Origin: an uncultured Oscillospiraceae bacterium | Lineage (GTDB): Bacteria > Bacillota > Clostridia > Oscillospirales > Oscillospiraceae | Assembly (NCBI GenBank): GCA_910588495.1 | Contig: CAJUPU010000004.1 | Location: 1 to 64,000 of the forward strand | Length of the DNA stretch: 64,000 nt | Reading direction: 5' to 3' | In this document: piece after piece, positions 62,993 through 64,000 of the stretch | Layout: every line of letters starts with the position of its first letter | Numbering within the stretch: position 1 is the stretch's first letter | The notes under the pieces: generated by a model | What the model was told of the DNA's origin: nothing | Databases searched by the model: none | The model's input: only the letters and a program-made list of their open reading frames with translations | Made by a program: the position numbers and the translations under genes

Positions 62993-64000
62993 TCACACCT
63001 CCACACGCAGGGCGATCTTGTCACGGGCCGTGTTCAGCAGCGAGCGCTCCACGCTCACGGTGCACATCTCGCCGGGGGCGAGCACCATTTTGGACACCCG
63101 CTTGACGCATTCGCCGTCCCGGTCGATGCACACGGCGCAGCTGCGGAACTTGTCCCGGGGGCGGAACATGAACTGCACCGTCTCCGGGCCCTCCCGGCGG
63201 ATCAATTGGGGCACCGCCCCGTTCACGCCGAAGCCGTCCTCCACCGCGATCTGGTCCCCGGCCGGGGCCGGTTCCTGCCGGAGATAGCGCGCGGCGTTGG
63301 CCCCGGCCCGCGCCCCTTCCTCGCTGACGTGGTCCACCAGGTCGTGCACGTGCAGCACATTCCCGCAGGAGAACACACCGGGCAGGGTGGTCATCAGGGA
63401 GTCGTCCACCACCGCCCCCTTGGTGGTTCCGGATATGGCGATGCCCGCGGCCTTGGTCAGCTCGTTCTCCGGGATGAGACCGGCGGAGATGAGCAGGGTG
63501 TCGCACGGGATGTGGAACTCGGTGCCCGGGACAGGGCGGCGCTGGGCGTCTACCTGAGCCACGGTCACGCTCTCCACCCGGCCCCGGCCCTTGATGTCCA
63601 CCACGGTGCTGTTGTAACTGATGGGGATGTCGAAATCCTCCAGACACTGGGAGATGTTGCGGGCCAGTCCGCTGGAGTAGGGCATGAGCTCCACCACCCG
63701 CTCCACCTTGGCGCCCTCGATGACGAATTGACGGGCCATGATCAGGCCGATATCGCCCGAGCCCAGGATCACAACGCGCTTGCCGGGCAGATAGCCCTCC
63801 AGGTTCAGGTAGCGCTGGGCGGTGCCCGCCGTGATGACGCCGGCGCAGCGCGTCCCGGGGATCATCAGCGCCCCCCGGGAGCGCTCGCGGCAGCCCATGG
63901 CCAGGACGATCGCCTGGGCCTGGATCTGGAACAGCCCGTCCTCGGGGTTCATGGCGGTGACCACCTTCTCCGGCGAGATGTCCAGAGCAAAGGTGTTCCG
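62993..64000 (-). CDS. FAD/NAD(P)-dependent oxidoreductase, 5'-truncated by window end
   Basis: At least 335 C-terminal codons, open to the window edge (continues RNTFALDISPEKVVTAMNPE into the readable part). It contains ATG-type IVLAMGCRERSRG (end of the FAD domain), a second dinucleotide motif VVILGSGDIGLIMARQFVIE, and SCGNVLHVHDLVDHVSEEGA (FAD-binding Asp region). It resembles the FAD subunit encoded with DUF1667 in glycerol-3-phosphate/anaerobic dehydrogenase operons. The N-terminal GxGxxG is outside this window. Confidence 0.88.
   Translation of the reverse strand, partial: RNTFALDISPEKVVTAMNPEDGLFQIQAQAIVLAMGCRERSRGALMIPGTRCAGVITAGTAQRYLNLEGYLPGKRVVILGSGDIGLIMARQFVIEGAKVERVVELMPYSSGLARNISQCLEDFDIPISYNSTVVDIKGRGRVESVTVAQVDAQRRPVPGTEFHIPCDTLLISAGLIPENELTKAAGIAISGTTKGAVVDDSLMTTLPGVFSCGNVLHVHDLVDHVSEEGARAGANAARYLRQEPAPAGDQIAVEDGFGVNGAVPQLIRREGPETVQFMFRPRDKFRSCAVCIDRDGECVKRVSKMVLAPGEMCTVSVERSLLNTARDKIALRVEV

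Overview
The window looks like chromosomal DNA of a high-GC, low-oxygen gut Firmicute, most likely an Oscillospiraceae member of the Flavonifractor/Pseudoflavonifractor/Lawsonibacter type. The reasons are strong AAGGAGG ribosome sites, TTGACA-17-TATAAT promoters, TTG/GTG starts (leuS, the GH3 gene), a monomeric [FeFe] hydrogenase, a purine riboswitch, YesM/AraC and LytTR two-component systems, and dispersed hairpin repeats. This placement is inference; no rRNA is present. No tRNA, CRISPR array, phage or intact insertion sequence was seen.

Layout. 1-620: remnant of an M20 peptidase. 709-12950: an acid-sugar catabolic locus with two LysR regulators, a tripartite tricarboxylate-type transporter (TctC/B/A), two enolase-superfamily dehydratase-like proteins, two DapA-family aldolases/lyases, a xylose-isomerase-like TIM barrel, a 2-hydroxyacid dehydrogenase, and a LarA-like gene that has lost its centre. 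13076-14880: TetR regulator with two membrane proteins; the same palindrome stands before both units. 14983-16605: acetyltransferases and gene debris. 16625-19336: NCS2 purine permease under a variant purine riboswitch, a purine phosphoribosyltransferase, and rpsU. 19394-24101: leuS, a small coiled-coil protein, and a group-B-like [FeFe] hydrogenase. 24317-28538: DUF624-like membrane protein, an MsmK/UgpC-type sugar ABC ATPase, a membrane-anchored C-N hydrolase and a MarR-like protein.

28704-33534: an IS5-type transposase remnant, then a minus-strand operon (response regulator, TfoX-C protein, ABC ATPase, two permeases, histidine kinase) resembling peptide-antibiotic export/resistance loci. 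33607-43419: the most unusual locus, a ribose/xylose-type ABC transporter whose binding protein is a tandem fusion of two near-identical domains, followed by a lyxose-isomerase-like cupin, an AraC response regulator, a YesM-like kinase with almost no extracytoplasmic part, and an RbsA-like protein in which every ATPase motif is degenerate.

43613-45485: Gfo/Idh/MocA dehydrogenase and a GNAT. 45572-50494: VOC protein, DUF1097 membrane protein, candidate small RNA, LsrF-like aldolase (frameshifted), DhaK, DhaL and a SorC regulator. 50598-52619: AgrC-like kinase and LytTR regulator, divergent from a glycan operon (52827-61445: GH2, GPH symporter, UxuB-like SDR, reversed-domain GH3, small membrane protein). 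61755-64000: HAD phosphatase, DUF1667 protein and a truncated FAD oxidoreductase.

Two dispersed repeat families stand out. One is a ~164-nt hairpin element (four copies, all in the same orientation, pairing preserved in a diverged copy). The other is a ~130-nt GC-rich modular element (three copies) lying exactly at gene ends and in one case supplying the stop codon.
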